From Telmatactis stephensoni (taxonomy: Eukaryota; Cnidaria; Anthozoa; Actiniaria; Isophelliidae): a stretch of DNA of 64,000 bases. The notes under the pieces are model-generated. The model was not told the origin of the DNA. It made no database searches and saw only the letters and a program-made list of their open reading frames with translations. The stretch's first letter is position 1. Each line of letters begins with the position of its first letter. Shown here in pieces: positions 22,645-33,744 of this stretch. The stretch is taken from NCBI GenBank assembly GCA_029948255.1, contig JALIZF010001510.1:1-64000 (forward strand). The letters are read 5' to 3'. The translations under genes were made by a program, and so were the position numbers.

Positions 22645-22939
22645 TCCGTGGCCAGGTCATTCGTCCATTCAAAATTCAACTCAAAAGATAATTGAAAATC
22701 TATTACACTTCAACGTAAAGATCTTGAATTTTCAAAATTGTTAATTGCTTTCCTTTTCTGACTTTAGACGGGAATATTCGATAACTAATGATCAAATATT
22801 GCTTTAACGACACTAATACTGATACACATGAAAAAACAATTTTGAAGATTCAAGATATCATCTGTACTTGAAGTGTAATGGATTTTCAATTTTCTTTTGA
22901 GTTGAATTTTGAATGGACGAATGATCGACCCACGGACCC
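22645..22939. mobile_element. MITE-like hairpin, arms about 95 bp
   Basis: The left arm (TCATTCGTCCATTCAAAATT, CAACTCAAAAGA) and the right arm (TCTTTTGAGTTG, AATTTTGAATGGACGAATGA) are near-perfect inverted copies enclosing about 100 bp. There is no coding content. Confidence 0.75.
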
Positions 22940-23302
22940 CCCGTGGACCCTTTTTGGGCACTTTTAGCCATTATTACTCGATATTGAGAAAATTATCCTC
23001 TTAAAGTGTAACTCGGAGAAGAAATTCCCTCACAAAAATTACGAAGTCTTTAATAGAGGTCATTTGAAGTAACTATGAATTCCGTTACCTTATAAGCAAA
23101 CAACTTGGAATTCTGTTTTCGCCATCTCTCAAAAAACCCCAAAACGATAATGAAAACTTTGCATTCCAATTGTGCATTATTCATGCTCCAAGGTCTGATT
23201 ACCATTTAAATGGAAAAAAGTCAATTAGTATAGAAAATTCCACCTTAGTTCTCGAAGAATTAATGAAGAATATACCGCTTGTATTTGATGAAAATGGCTT
23301 AA

Positions 23303-23460
23303 TAGAGCAGATTTCGTATGAGTTTGAAACGGACTGCGCCGTGCCGTAACCGTGTCGACAGTGCCGTGATCTCTATAAAAACATTCGAAATTTCTGCCGT
23401 AACCGTGCCGTGACCGTGCGTGACCGTGACCGTTTTCACAGTCACACGAAATCTACTCTG
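23303..23460. mobile_element. Short inverted-repeat element with CCGTGACCGTG core
   Basis: TIRs of about 28 bp (AGAGCAGATTTCGTATGAG on the left, CACACGAAATCTACTCT on the right) flank a core of repeated CCGTGACCGTG-like units. Unit B has the same core and right end at 30560-30690, but its left end is missing. Confidence 0.65.
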
Positions 23461-24544
23461 CCACGAGTGCGTAGCACGAATAAAGTGGAATTTCTAATCA
23501 CAAAAATACAACGGACGAACCGTTCTTTCGCATTGTCACCATAAATTTGAAACAGTGACTAAAACATAATATTTGTTTACAAAGATTTTATAAAAAATAC
23601 ACATTAATTTTCGAAAATACACAAAAGTTATTGCACAGTATTAAGAAAAATTCAAAGCTCGGCAGCCAATCAGAAACGAGTATTTTTTTGTAGGTGTCAG
23701 TTATTAAGACTGACGTCATTTCACGAGTTACATAATTATAGCAGCAGGGGTATTTTTGCCGGTGACATAATACGCTAAAATTGATATTTACAAATAAAAG
23801 GCTAAATGTTTTCATAAAAATGTAAACGTTTTCGACCTGGTGGTTGTACAACTACAATCACTGCCAGAATTGTTTGCATGATTTTGTCGGAGTGCGCGCG
23901 CACAGTGGACGGTAATGAAATTGGCTCCCCCCTCTCCCCCTGCACAATGTTGCTGTGAAAATCCCGACACCTACCACTTGGCAATCAGTCCAAAATACCT
24001 TTTAGCTAGCAGCAACATTGAACGGGGGGAGGGGGGTCCAAAAGTACAGCCACAAAGTTTACATTTTTAGGAATATCCGTCAAATTCACATAATTGTGCC
24101 AACTAATTTTGGCAAGGATTGTAGCATTAAGGGTGTCGAGCACTAGCCAAGGAAGTCACTTAATAACATAGTGACAGTTATACAACATGACAACTCATCC
24201 TGATGATGACCACCAGGTCAAAAACGTTTAAACTTTTATGAAAACTTTTAGCCTTTTATATGTAAATAGGGGTATTTATTTTCCGAGATATTCGGGAATG
24301 AAAGAATATCGGGAAATGGGAAACGGCAGAGAGGATCATGTGAACTACTTTTTTCGTGTCTAGCCCATGGTTTTGCCGTTTCAACGCGAGGATGAGTCAT
24401 TTCGCGTTTGCCGTAACTGTTGAAAAGTCAGTCTCTCATTTCAGTGCCAAACGCGTTACGCCAGTCATGAAAAAATTAGTTCACGTGGAACATGTGAAGT
24501 AGATCACGTGGGACGTGGGAAAAGTTTAATTATTGACTTCAGTA

Positions 24545-24870
24545 CGGACTTATTTACATAGCCGCAGGCGTCTCTATAATCTAAGAATTTGAATTCTTAT
24601 ATATCTTGGGTTTCCTGTGTTGCTGATAGAGAAAGACTAGGTGCTAGTTAGGTAAGAGAAAGGAAGGTGAGACATCTGCCAAAACCCGAAGTGTATGGAC
24701 ATCTCACTTCACCCTAAAGGACATGTCACCTCACCCCGGGTACCCATTGGATTGTTGCTGTAAACAGTTTGTCTATTTTTTCCCCTCGGTCCCCCTCTTC
24801 TCCGTCGAACAAGAATCCCACAGGAATCCCAAAGAGAGAGAAACGTAGAGATGCCTGCGGCAGGATAGTC
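24545..24870. mobile_element. MITE of the GGGTTTCCTGTG family, unit A copy
   Basis: The left end CATAGCCGCAGGCGTCTCTA, with GGGTTTCCTGTG just inside, is matched on the right by AGAGATGCCTGCGGCAGGAT. Related copies are at 33025-33225, 39002-39147 and 48922-49112. The copy is paralogous with the one at the end of unit B. Confidence 0.6.
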
Positions 24871-25510
24871 GTTTCCGTAGAAACAGTGTCCACAAAAACT
24901 TATGGTTTACAGACACTTTAATTTAGCTGAGAAACTATGGCATCAAATGTCAACATTTCATCCGAAAGCGAGAATGAAATCCAGCAGAATGTTATCTACA
25001 ATAACCTGTACGGGCTAGCCAAGGTAGATGGCCAATGTTAATTGGCGCGAAAGCGCTGTTGTGGTATCCCTGTCTTCATAGGAATGAAATGCACTAAATA
25101 ACTAACTAAATAATTGGGTTTCTTTAAAAAATTCGCGTCCACTTCGCAGTAATTGAGGTACGTAGTACATCAAATTTCTCATGATGATTTATCTATACAT
25201 CATTCATAATCTTTGTCATTCTTTCAGACTTGTTGTGATGTCGTGGATGCACTCGACCTACAAATAATCAAAGTCATCAAACAATTATTATGAGTAAGAT
25301 TTATAGAAGAACATATTAGAGTCAAAAAGATAAACAATAATAGACCTGGTCCGAAATGCGGAGACCAATGTCCAAAGTATCGCGGCAATGTCAACAAAAT
25401 GGCAGCAAGATTTTCTTGACAACAAAGTCAAAATAAGCAAAGATTAAAATACCTCTTTAGAAATAATAAATGTCTATAACGCCAATTAACAAATAGATTC
25501 CATTTTTCCG

Positions 25511-25653
25511 TGCGTCTGTACTCCAATAGATGCACAAATGACGTCAAAAATATGGTGAGAACAAACAAAATACGCCACGAGACGAACTCGAGCGGCGTGA
25601 CAGTTCTCACCATATTTTGACGTCTTCTGTGCATCTGTTAGAGTACAGACGCA
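25511..25653. mobile_element. Hairpin element TGCGTCTGTACTC, unit B copy
   Basis: The left arm (TGCGTCTGTACTCCAATAGA, ATATGGTGAGAAC) is mirrored by GTTCTCACCATATTTTGACG and TTAGAGTACAGACGCA. The same element is at 34723-34865 in unit C, but not at the matching place in unit A. A diverged relative is at 61938-62076. Confidence 0.75.
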
Positions 25654-25884
25654 GAGAAAAATTGAATCTTACGCACGCTTTGATTGGTTGAGATGCTTCG
25701 ATGAATGTTATATAAATCAAAATTTTAATAGATTCCATGACGTCATCTATGCACTGTAATCACACCGCACGGTTCTCGGCCTATCATAGCGTGCGTAATA
25801 TTATATGAAAGCCATTCGAAGTTCAAGAAGACTTATTGACAATTTTATTTATAGATATATTTCAAAATTACGCAATCAGTAGTA

Positions 25885-26115
25885 ATGACTCCTCGATATG
25901 GTATTTTGACTTCCGTCAATCAAATATACAACGGCTGGGATTTGCAAAACCTTAGCTTTCTAAACTCCAAAACAAAGCAAACTTGGCTTTCTTCATATAA
26001 TATTCAAACGTTTGAGACTTTAAAAAAGAAAAGGCGCATCGTCGTACACATGATTGGCGACAGTCAAACAATGAAAAAGCCTTTCGAGTGCTGTTTGCAA
26101 CGGTCGAAAACAGGT
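25885..26115 (+). other. Conserved plus-strand ORF opposite the discoidin gene, unit B
   Basis: A reading frame from MTPRYGILTSVNQIYNGW runs to a GT donor-like site (AACAG then GTAGGT at about 26114). The identical frame occurs at 35095 in unit C; unit A has no counterpart. No domain is recognised. It could be an exon, or simply open sequence that has not yet decayed after a recent duplication. Confidence 0.25.
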
Positions 26116-26140
26116 AGGTCTAATGGTATTCAACTGACCT

Positions 26141-29100
26141 TTATTTGCAGCCATACAACTCCATCCTCAATGAGGGATGCTTTCTCCAAGTCTGGGGATA
26201 CAACTTGATGTACCTGGCATAAATAGTTGGTTCAAGCTTGTGCTTAACAACGGTGTTGATGTCACTGTTTCCTTGGAAAGTCTTGCCTGACTGGTAGTCT
26301 GTAAAGCTTGACCCATCATCACTGTACTTCAAGGTATAACTTGTTACCCATTCGGTCTCATACTTGCTCCCTTGCGTGGCAACTCCAGTCACGTTCGTCG
26401 TTCTGCCCAAATCCACTTGAATCCATTCTCCTACTGACTTTGTTTGAGCTGCCCAAGCAGCAGGCACTCCCACTAGCTGAAGATTAAGTCTTGCCTTTGA
26501 TGCTACGTACCCAGCACTGTAAATTGAAGAGGCCGTGATGCTTGAATCAGGAATTTCTCTACTTTCCATACCAAGAGGCTTCTCTTTACAGGCTGGGTCT
26601 ACTGAAAGAATACACGTGTATCAGCTAAGTCTAGATGCAACTCACAATCTTGAACAATACCCCAGAACTTTTTCGGCAAGTCAGTAGATCTGCTTCAAGT
26701 CATCACTGTATGTATGTGTACGCCGCCCATCTCCTCTCCCTCCCATCCAATCATGCCAGACAAGGCATTTACATGCATGTATTCGCAAGCAGTGGAGAAA
26801 CATGGCTTCTCGTAATGGGACACTGTGTTAAGGTCTTATGGAAAAACGACATTTTCTGCCTAATTTTTATCCACGAATTCGAAAGAATGCGACAATTTTG
26901 TTGGAGACCATTACTTGTTGCCTAAAAAAATAACTTGCTTTTTTGATACGGCATCTAAATAACGTTTTGAAAACAGATGGATAGTTGGAGAAGCATTCTT
27001 GTACCTTTTTTACCATGTCCGGTGATTTTTTCACGGAAAACAAATTTTCGTTCTCTTTACTTTATGCTTCGTGAAGAAGGCTCTGCAAAGTGCAAAATTG
27101 GCCAACTTCTCAGCGATGTAGCTCTCGAACTGAATTTAACGGTTTCCAACTTTTCCAACCCCCAACTTTTTTGGCCTTATTTGATGAGTTTCATGATGAT
27201 TTATCAACATGCTAAATTGCAGCGATTTTTCATTTATTTGCATTTTCCCGCGAACGTCCTTAAGGTTATTTTTAGTAACATCATATCGCGCGGGCAAGGC
27301 TTTCAAACAATGGAATTTGATTTTTACGCGCGCGTGGCTACCAACCGTTTCTCTTCCGAGAATCAAATTTCATTTTTGCGTCGCGCGATGCGTCATGAAA
27401 TACTAGGACATCCTCTTCTCTCACTTGCTCAAGAGAACAAGTGAATTTCTATTTTTACAACACTTGATACTAATCTCGCAATCTGATTGGTTGATTAGAG
27501 TGTGTCAGTGTGTCGCTGTGCTCGTGATTCCACTTGAGTTTTGAACATTTTATGACGTCAAGAGTGTGTCAATAAGTGGACAGACAACCCAAAACCATCT
27601 TCAATGTGATAAATTTCCCATCCCATTCAAGTCCCTTACGGTTTTTGGCAAAAGTACACAAGACTAAAAGTGTAAAGTATTGCCAAATAGTGCTGTTTTA
27701 TATGCTAATTACAGTGGGTTTTTAATTTTTAATGAGCTTTTCCGAACTTGCACGTGACATTTTAAATTGTAATCCTACCAAAGACAAAATTGTAATATTT
27801 GAAAACAGCACACCAAAGTTTGCAAAAATTGAAAATTTGAAGTATTTTCGAAGAAACGTTCCTATACAAAAAGCACCAACTTCGACCGCCAATAACTTTG
27901 GCGCTATTCATCGAAAATACTTCAAAATTAATATTTAAACTTAATAAACTTAATAAAAATCATGAATCTCGAAAAGTTACTTCGACATTTCCCACATATC
28001 ATGCACGTAAAGACAGTTTTGCACGAATCACGAGAAATTATTTTTTCCATTCTCGAAACACGAGAAATGAAAATGCTTGATCCACGCGTCACGAAAAATA
28101 CTCTGTACGTCCCTGTTTGTTAAAGACGATAAAATTGGACAGGTGCGTTATTGACGCGAAGCGAGTGAGTTAAACGTTTTGCCAAAACATCAGAATAGAG
28201 TGGCATGAATTCCATTAAGAGTTTCGTCGGTACTGTACGAGGTCAATGATCCGGACGACTATACTGCCAGTGAGGGGCTGTTTATATGGAGGCAAGCCAG
28301 CCCGGTAAGTGGGCTGACTTCTTTTGTTGTCTGGCACCAAGGGAAAAGAAAACAAAAGAATTCAGCCCGCTTTCCGGGCTGGCTCGTCTCCATATAAACA
28401 GCTCCTGAGACCTTGTATTGATATAATACTCATGCATAAACGTGAGTGTTTTATCAGAGTAGGTTAAAACACTCATGTTTTATTAATGAGTGTTTTAACT
28501 GATTTTGATAAAACACTCATGTTTATGATCAGTGTTTATATCCAGTACTGAAGGTCTCAATACGTGAGCAAAATTCGACAAAATTAATGAAGGTCTTCTG
28601 CTTATCAATTATTAGTGAGTTTTAGAACATCATGTAGAACCTGTTTAAATATAGGTATACAAAAATAAAACGGTCTAACTTTAAAAATGTATAGTGTAAA
28701 GAAAACGTATAAAATCTTTCACTTCGTCAGTAAAAGTCAGTACTTACTAATAAATGATGTCTTTTCAGGATCGTTGCACACATCTTCAATCTTTAATAAA
28801 ATTAAAAAGAAAAAAGACTACGGTTTATAAAAAAAATCTGCCGATTGGGCAATTCAGTAATAATTTCTTTACCTTGGATGGTCTCAATTGATGAAACCAA
28901 AATCTTCGATTCTCAACCAAAGTACCGTTGTTACCACATCTACTGAGTTGACAAATGTGTTCTGAGGGGTGAATAGGCTGATATTCGTAGTTATACGAAG
29001 AACAGTTGGTATCATGATGGCATGCTAAGGCACAAGTTATTGAATCCTTAACAGCAAAGTTCCGATAAACGCGGTTGAGAGTAACATAGTTCAATATACT

Positions 29101-29211
29101 AGAGGAACCGGAGCAGCTAGCCAAAACAACTGCGAAGTAGCTGACTGAAAAGAAAAGAAGATGTTGCAGAAACTTCCCCGAAAGTAGGAAAGAAATCGTA
29201 AACGAAAACAT
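26141..29211 (-). CDS. Secreted PAN/apple plus F5/8C discoidin protein, copy B
   Basis: Exons 28873-29211, 28748-28790 and 26141-26598 join in phase to 840 bp (279 residues). The layout matches copy A: signal peptide (MFSFTISFLLSGKFLQHLLF), PAN domain with the CALAC, NCSSY and CQLSRC cysteines, a linker IEDVCNDPEKTSFI, then a discoidin domain with terminal cysteines. Against copy A, the mature PAN region differs by about one residue (CALAC for CALEC), and the discoidin exon by five (for example Q for K, V for I, Y for N). Exon 2 has one extra codon before the donor. All frames are open and splice sites intact, so it is probably functional. Confidence 0.85.
27258..27392. repeat. Internal fragment of the AAGAGACC MITE family
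   Basis: Runs from TATTTTTAGTAACATCATATCGCGCGGGC to TTTTTGCGTCGCGCGATG, matching the centre of the MITE at 17872-18173 without its ends. It lies in the copy B intron. A 155-codon ORF (26977-27444) runs through it and is rejected as a gene. Confidence 0.65.
27460..27605. repeat. Dispersed repeat, copy in unit B
   Basis: Matches 19190-19340 nearly base for base, and 3131-3345. It lies in the intron of copy B. Confidence 0.7.
28273..28405. mobile_element. MITE-like hairpin GGGGCTGTTTATATGGAGGC
   Basis: The left end GGGGCTGTTTATATGG plus AGCCAGCCCGG is mirrored by CCGGGCTGGCT plus CCATATAAACAGCTCC. Arms are about 45 bp with a centre of about 40 bp. TGAG occurs at both borders. It is inserted in the copy B intron and absent from the equivalent place in unit A. 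Confidence 0.75.
28436..28530. repeat. Cluster of AAAACACTCAT direct and inverted copies
   Basis: GAGTGTTTTA and TAAAACACTC alternate four times, so the segment can fold into alternative hairpins. It lies directly beside the MITE at 28273-28405. Confidence 0.6.
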
Positions 29212-29399
29212 TTTCGGTTTCCCTATGATGTGTTCGACTAACTAACAAAAAATCGTGATGTACTTTATATCCATGAACAATATATTCACTTTTAAATGTT
29301 CTTAATAATTCATTAGGGTTTTGTCCATAAAACGCAAATCAGACCAGTTTGATGAAACTTCAATTCGTACTGCCTAGCTTTGTATGAGAGAACCTATTA

Positions 29400-29558
29400 G
29401 CGCTCAGATATAGAATCCTTAAGTCTGACGTCACGTTGCCATGATTGTTTTGAAGAATTAACCTTCGACTTTTTAGACAAAAACTTCTATTCAAATCCAA
29501 AGAAGATTGAAAGCGTGTCATAGCAACGTGACGTCATGGCTTAAGGACTCTATAGCGA
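29400..29558. mobile_element. Short inverted-repeat insertion in unit B
   Basis: AGAATCCTTAAG, GACGTCACGTTGCC on the left pairs with GCAACGTGACGTCA, CTTAAGGACTCT on the right. In unit A the flanking sequence continues without it (ACCTATTAGCAACCGAC), so the insertion is younger than the duplication. Confidence 0.7.
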
Positions 29559-29714
29559 ATAACCGACTTCCGAGATACACTTCACTGGCCAAGACGAGGC
29601 TACGTGCATAAAGCTCAGTCATTCGTAACAAGATAAAATTTTTAGCACGTAACCTCGTTTTAAATCCTTTGTATGTTTCAGGTGAATGGGTGAAGCATAA
29701 TACAAAACTGCAAA

Positions 29715-29826
29715 CCTGAATCTCGTAAGTCTGCATAAATCGACTTATCTTGTGGTACCAATAATCTTGATGAGTAGTTGCCAGTCTTGGTCACGTTATT
29801 CAATTCACACGTTACCGTAGTAGTTA
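29715..29826 (-). pseudogene. Truncated remnant of the second PAN exon, unit B
   Basis: About 110 bp match the 3' third of the exon at 21431-21758: the donor end, then CGACTTATCTTGTGGTACC and TTGATGAGTAGTTGCCAGTC. The domain's N-terminal part and signal peptide are gone, and small indels disturb the frame. Unrelated sequence begins at about 29827. Unit B therefore cannot use this alternative first exon. Confidence 0.75.
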
Positions 29827-30550
29827 AGGTGGCTCGATCGAGTTTTGCAGTAGAGCTACCAGTCGTCTTTGAGTGAAAACTATTTGTTCATGAGCACTCT
29901 GATAGTAAATTAAGTATTGCACCCTTACCAGACAAATATCAAAGTTTATGATGACGTATGTTATATGGAGATCGGTGCTATTATGGCGACGCCTTAAAAG
30001 AATTCCCCTTTTTACACATTCTCGATTTTAATGAGTTCTAGGCTTATTCTTGAAAAATGCTCTTGTGACCTTTAGTTAACATCATTGCCTTTAGCTCTAG
30101 CGAATTATATCAAATTCTGAGAAAGCGTTTTCGAAATATCATCGATGAGAGATCGGATTTTAACTGCAAAAATCGAGCGTAAACAAAACAACTTTTTAAA
30201 TCTCCTACAATTAAAAAGAAAGTAACACATCTAAGTTAATTTTTCATCTCAAATTGTTGTAAAGATATCAAATTTGGCTACTGAAAGAGACGAGAGAAAT
30301 CACATTGATTGATATTGAGAAAAGTGAGCCGAACTCAGTCATGTATATGGACATGCTGAATTTGCTTCTGTTGCCCAAATTTCGCTCTATTGTTACATAA
30401 ACTGCAATACTTAAAGATCCCTTCGATAAATATTGTTTATAAATTAGTATGGTTTAGTTTAGGTAATAGTTGATATGATATAGCGTTTTCAAATTCATTG
30501 AATCATTGTACGGCTGTAAAATATAAGCCTCAAATCAGTATATTTTTCAG
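29827..30550. other. No recognised gene; unique to unit B
   Basis: This sequence replaces the upstream part of the second PAN exon and has no counterpart in unit A. I see no gene, repeat ends or RNA in it. Confidence 0.4.
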
Positions 30551-30892
30551 ACGGATACAGTGGCCCCGTGCCGTAACCGTGTCAGTGCCGTGATCTCTAT
30601 AAAAATATTCGAAATTTCTGCAGTAACCGTGCCGTGACCGTGCCGTGACCGTGCGTGACCGTTTTCACAGTCACACGAAATCTACTCTGCCACGAGTGCG
30701 TAGCACGAATAAAGTGGAATTTCTAATCACAAAAACACAATGGACGAACCATTCTTTCGCATTGACACCATGAAACTGAAACAGTGACTAAAACATAATA
30801 TTTGTTTACAAAGATTTTATAAAAAATACACATTAATTGTAAATTCAAAGCTCGGCAGCCAATCAGAATCGAGTATTTTTGTAGGTGTCAGT

Positions 30893-31137
30893 AGCAGCAA
30901 GTGATAACATGACGAGTATGCGCGAACCGCTGGACGAAAGTGGCCTCAATTATGGTTTTAACCTGGCTTAGGGCTACCTTGCTCATAAAGAGAGTCGTGT
31001 ATAGTCTCCCCAAAGTTTTTCGTAGCATTACAGTCGAGTGCAGAAGTATAAACAGCTAGAAATCATCCTTTCAAAATTATCCTTTTGTCCAAGACAATAG
31101 AAGTTGGAGACATGCGCAGATGTTATCACTTGCTGCT
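30893..31137. mobile_element. 245-bp MITE with 18-bp TIRs and 9-bp target duplication
   Basis: It starts AGCAGCAAGTGATAACAT and ends with the reverse complement, ATGTTATCACTTGCTGCT allowing for its junction bases. It is flanked by GGTGTCAGT at 30884-30892 and 31138-31146. Unit A has one GGTGTCAGT at the same place (about 23692) and no insert, which is a natural empty site. A 9-bp duplication is typical of Mutator-like elements. There is no coding content. Confidence 0.85.
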
Positions 31138-31418
31138 GGTGTCAGTTATTAAGACTGACATTTCACGAGTTACATTATTATAGCAGCAGGGGTATTTTTG
31201 TGACATAATACGCTAAAATTGATATTTACAAATATAAGGCTAAAAGTTTTCATAAAAGTTTATAGACAAGGCGCAAAATTGAAATAGTCGATCGCAAAAA
31301 GTGCAGAAGGCATTTTGGAGTAGAGGCTGGTAACATAACTATTCTAAACTAATTTTTCATGCTGAATCCGAATATAGCTGTTACCAAGACGTATTCAGCA
31401 ATTTTATACGTGTAAATG

Positions 31419-31828
31419 ACGTATTTTGTGAATTGCTACAGTCATTTCATACTAACGGCTTTTTCGTGTAATTCCAAAAGTTCCCAAACTTAAAAACAAT
31501 TACCATAGCTGGAAAGAGCATATCAAAATCAGTAAAACCGTGAAGTTTGAAGGATATCAGTTGAAAAACCAAGGAGATACGAATTTTCAAAAATCGAAAT
31601 TTGTTTGTATCTCTTGCATAACTGTAAGTGTTTTCAAACAAAATTTCGTTTTTTGAAAATTCTTATCTCCTTGAGTTTTCAACTGATATCCTTCAAACTT
31701 CACAGTTTTACTGATTTTGATATGCTCTTTCCAGCTATGGTAATTGTTTTTAAGTTTGGGAACTTTTGGAATTACATGAAAAAGCCGTTAGTATGAAATG
31801 ACTGTAGCAATTCACAAAACACGTCTTA
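31419..31828. repeat. Near-perfect 410-bp palindrome inside the nested element
   Basis: GACGTATTTTGTGAATTGCT on the left mirrors AGCAATTCACAAAACACGTC on the right, and the pairing continues to the centre near 31623. The arms share ATTACCATAGCTGGAAAGAG and its complement. Two ORFs on opposite strands with the same protein end (VFKFGNFWNY) are a result of this symmetry. Confidence 0.85.
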
Positions 31829-32430
31829 TTGTTATTTTCTTATAAAATAACTACAGGTGTTGCACCTGAGTATCTTAATGTTCTCTTAAATCGATACGAA
31901 CCTAAACGTAGTTTAAGATCACAGCATAAATTTTTTTTGGAGCAGCCAGGGTATAAACTCAAATCATATGGTCTACGTTCATTTTCCGTGTGCGCTCCTA
32001 TGCTCTGGAATAAGCTTCCTACTTACATTAAAGAGAGTTCTACTTTAGCTATTTTCAAGAAGAATCTTAAAACTCATCTGTTTAAAGAAGCTTTTAATTT
32101 ATAGTTTTATTGTAATTAAGCATTAGTTTTTTCAATTCCTCATAGTATTTTTAATTATAAGTTTTAAGAGCATCCTTTCTGCACAGTTCATACCTATAAC
32201 ATAATCATAGGTACTCAATTTTTATAGTTACTTTTAGATCAGTAGTTTTCTTAGATATTATCAATTTAGAATTGCAAATATATAAACATAGTTTCTTAAT
32301 AGTATTTTTTGTATATGGCATTATATATCATAAGTAGTATTATTGTAAAGAGTTTCATGAGAAGCGCATTTGGGCACATTGGAAAATGCGCTATACAAAT
32401 AAAGTTATTTATTATTATTTATTATTACAC
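31829..32430 (+). mobile_element. 5'-truncated non-LTR (LINE) 3' end
   Basis: The ORF at 31829-32104 encodes the C-terminal tail of a LINE reverse-transcriptase protein (YGLRSFSVCAPMLWNKLP, FKKNLKTHLF). A 3' UTR follows, ending AAATGCGCTATACAAATAAA and a TTATTATT tail. The 5' part is missing, as is usual for LINE insertions. It sits between the palindrome and the right arm of the nested element. Confidence 0.8.
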
Positions 32431-33024
32431 GTATAAGATTGCAGAATACGTCTTGGTAACAGTCATATTCGCATTCAGCATGAAAAATCGGTTTAGAATA
32501 GTTATGTTACCAGCCTCTACCCCAAAATGCCTCCAGGTATCTGATTTCTCGAAAATGCGCCTTGTCTATTAAACGTTTTCGACCTGGTGGTTGTACAACT
32601 AGCATTAAGGATGTCGATCAGGCACTAGCCAAGGGAGTCACTTAATAACATAGTGCTAGTTATATACCACATGACAACTCATTCTGATGATGACCACCAG
32701 GTTGAAAACGTTTAAACTTTTATGAAAACTTTTAGCCTTTTATTTGTAAATAGGGGTATTTTTATTTTCCGAGATATTCGGGAATGGAAGAAAATCGGGA
32801 AATGCATGGGAAACGGCAGAGAGGATCACGTGAGCTACTTTTTTCGTGTCTAGCCCATGGCGTTGCCGTTTCAACGCGAGGGTGAGTCATTTCACTCTCA
32901 TTTCAGTGCCAAACGCGTTACGCCAGTCATGAAAAAATTACTGAGTTCACGTGGAACATGTAAAGTAGATCACGTGGGACGTGGGAAAAGTTTAATTATT
33001 GACTTCAGTACGGACTTATTTACA

Positions 33025-33225
33025 TAGCCTCTTCAATCCGCAGGCGTCTCTATAATCTAAGAATTTGAATTCTTATATATCTTGGGTTTCCTGTGTTGCT
33101 GATAGAGAAAAACTAGGCACTATTTTTCCCTCTCCCCTCTCCTCAGTCCCCTTCTTCTCGAACAAGAATCCCACGGGAATTCCAAAAGAGAGAGAAACTT
33201 AGAGATGCCTGCGGCAGGATAGCCG
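33025..33225. mobile_element. MITE of the GGGTTTCCTGTG family, unit B copy
   Basis: The left end CATAGCCTCTTCAATCCGCA with GGGTTTCCTGTG inside pairs with AGAGATGCCTGCGGCAGGAT on the right. It is the counterpart of 24545-24870, with a shorter centre. Confidence 0.6.
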
Positions 33226-33517
33226 TTTCCGTAGAAACAGTGTCCACAAAAACTTATGGTTTACAGACATTTTAGCTGAGAAACTATGGCATCAAATGTC
33301 AACATTTCATCCGAAAGCGAGAATGAAATCCAGCAGAATGAAAAAATACATATTAAGATTATTTAAACAAAAGTTATCTATTGTTACCCTGTAAAACTTC
33401 AGTGATGAGATATATAAGTCATATACTGGATGAAATTGCTAGACTAAATTCATGTCGAGAAAATGAACAATTAATCATTTGGAACTGAACTAACCGATTA
33501 AAAGATATTAAAACAAC

Positions 33518-33578
33518 GCCCGGTTAGCTCAGTTGGTAGAGCGCGGCTCTTGTGCGGGAGGTCGTGAGTTCAAGCCCC

Positions 33579-33619
<41 letters not shown>

Positions 33620-33722
33620 GGTGCTGCCCTTTGTATAAATGGTTAGACCTTTACGTCTTGGATAAGGACGTTTAATCGTAGGTCAGGTTGGTCCCGTCTC
33701 TCAAAAAACTACTATATATATA
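33518..33722 (+). mobile_element. tRNA-derived SINE
   Basis: The head GCCCGGTTAGCTCAGTTGGT (A box) and GTGAGTTCAAGCCCCG (B box) form a tRNA-like module. The body contains AACTGAGGAGAAGGTGCTGC and GTCTTGGATAAGGACG, and the tail is TATATATATA. It is followed at once by a LINE fragment. It is a SINE rather than a tRNA gene, because the cloverleaf is not followed by a terminator but by a long body. Confidence 0.8.
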
Positions 33723-33744
33723 TATCCTTGTATCGGAGGGACTT

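Larger units (their letters stand above)
16555..24984. repeat. Tandem segmental duplication, unit A
   Basis: This is the first of three tandem units of about 8-9 kb. The left boundary is where CTCGACCTACAAATAATCAA begins to match unit B (about 25252) and unit C (about 34467). Matching blocks in unit B include the discoidin exon, the adjoining intron, the PAN exon and the 23.3-24.98 kb block (matching 30.55-33.34 kb). The right junction is near CCAGCAGAATG. Confidence 0.75.
31263..32568. mobile_element. Nested TIR element (1306 bp, TTA target duplication)
   Basis: The ends TAGACAAGGCGC and GCGCCTTGTCTA, except for minor mismatches further in, extend into inverted arms of about 140 bp (TAACATAACTATTCTAAAC, GTTTAGAATAGTTATGTTA). 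It is flanked by TTA at 31260-31262 and 32569-32571. Inside are a 410-bp palindrome (31419-31828) and a LINE 3' end (31829-32428). Unit A lacks the insert, and its sequence runs through TAAACGTTTTCGACCTGG. Confidence 0.8.

Noticed and set aside
26977..27444. 155-codon plus-strand ORF in the copy B intron
   Set aside because: It runs through a MITE fragment and a dispersed repeat, and unit A has no matching frame.
31447..31796. Two ORFs with nearly the same protein on opposite strands
   Set aside because: They mirror each other because they lie on the two arms of a palindrome.
33518..33590. tRNA gene
   Set aside because: A and B boxes are present, but the long body and retroposon tail show a SINE; the anticodon arm does not fold well.
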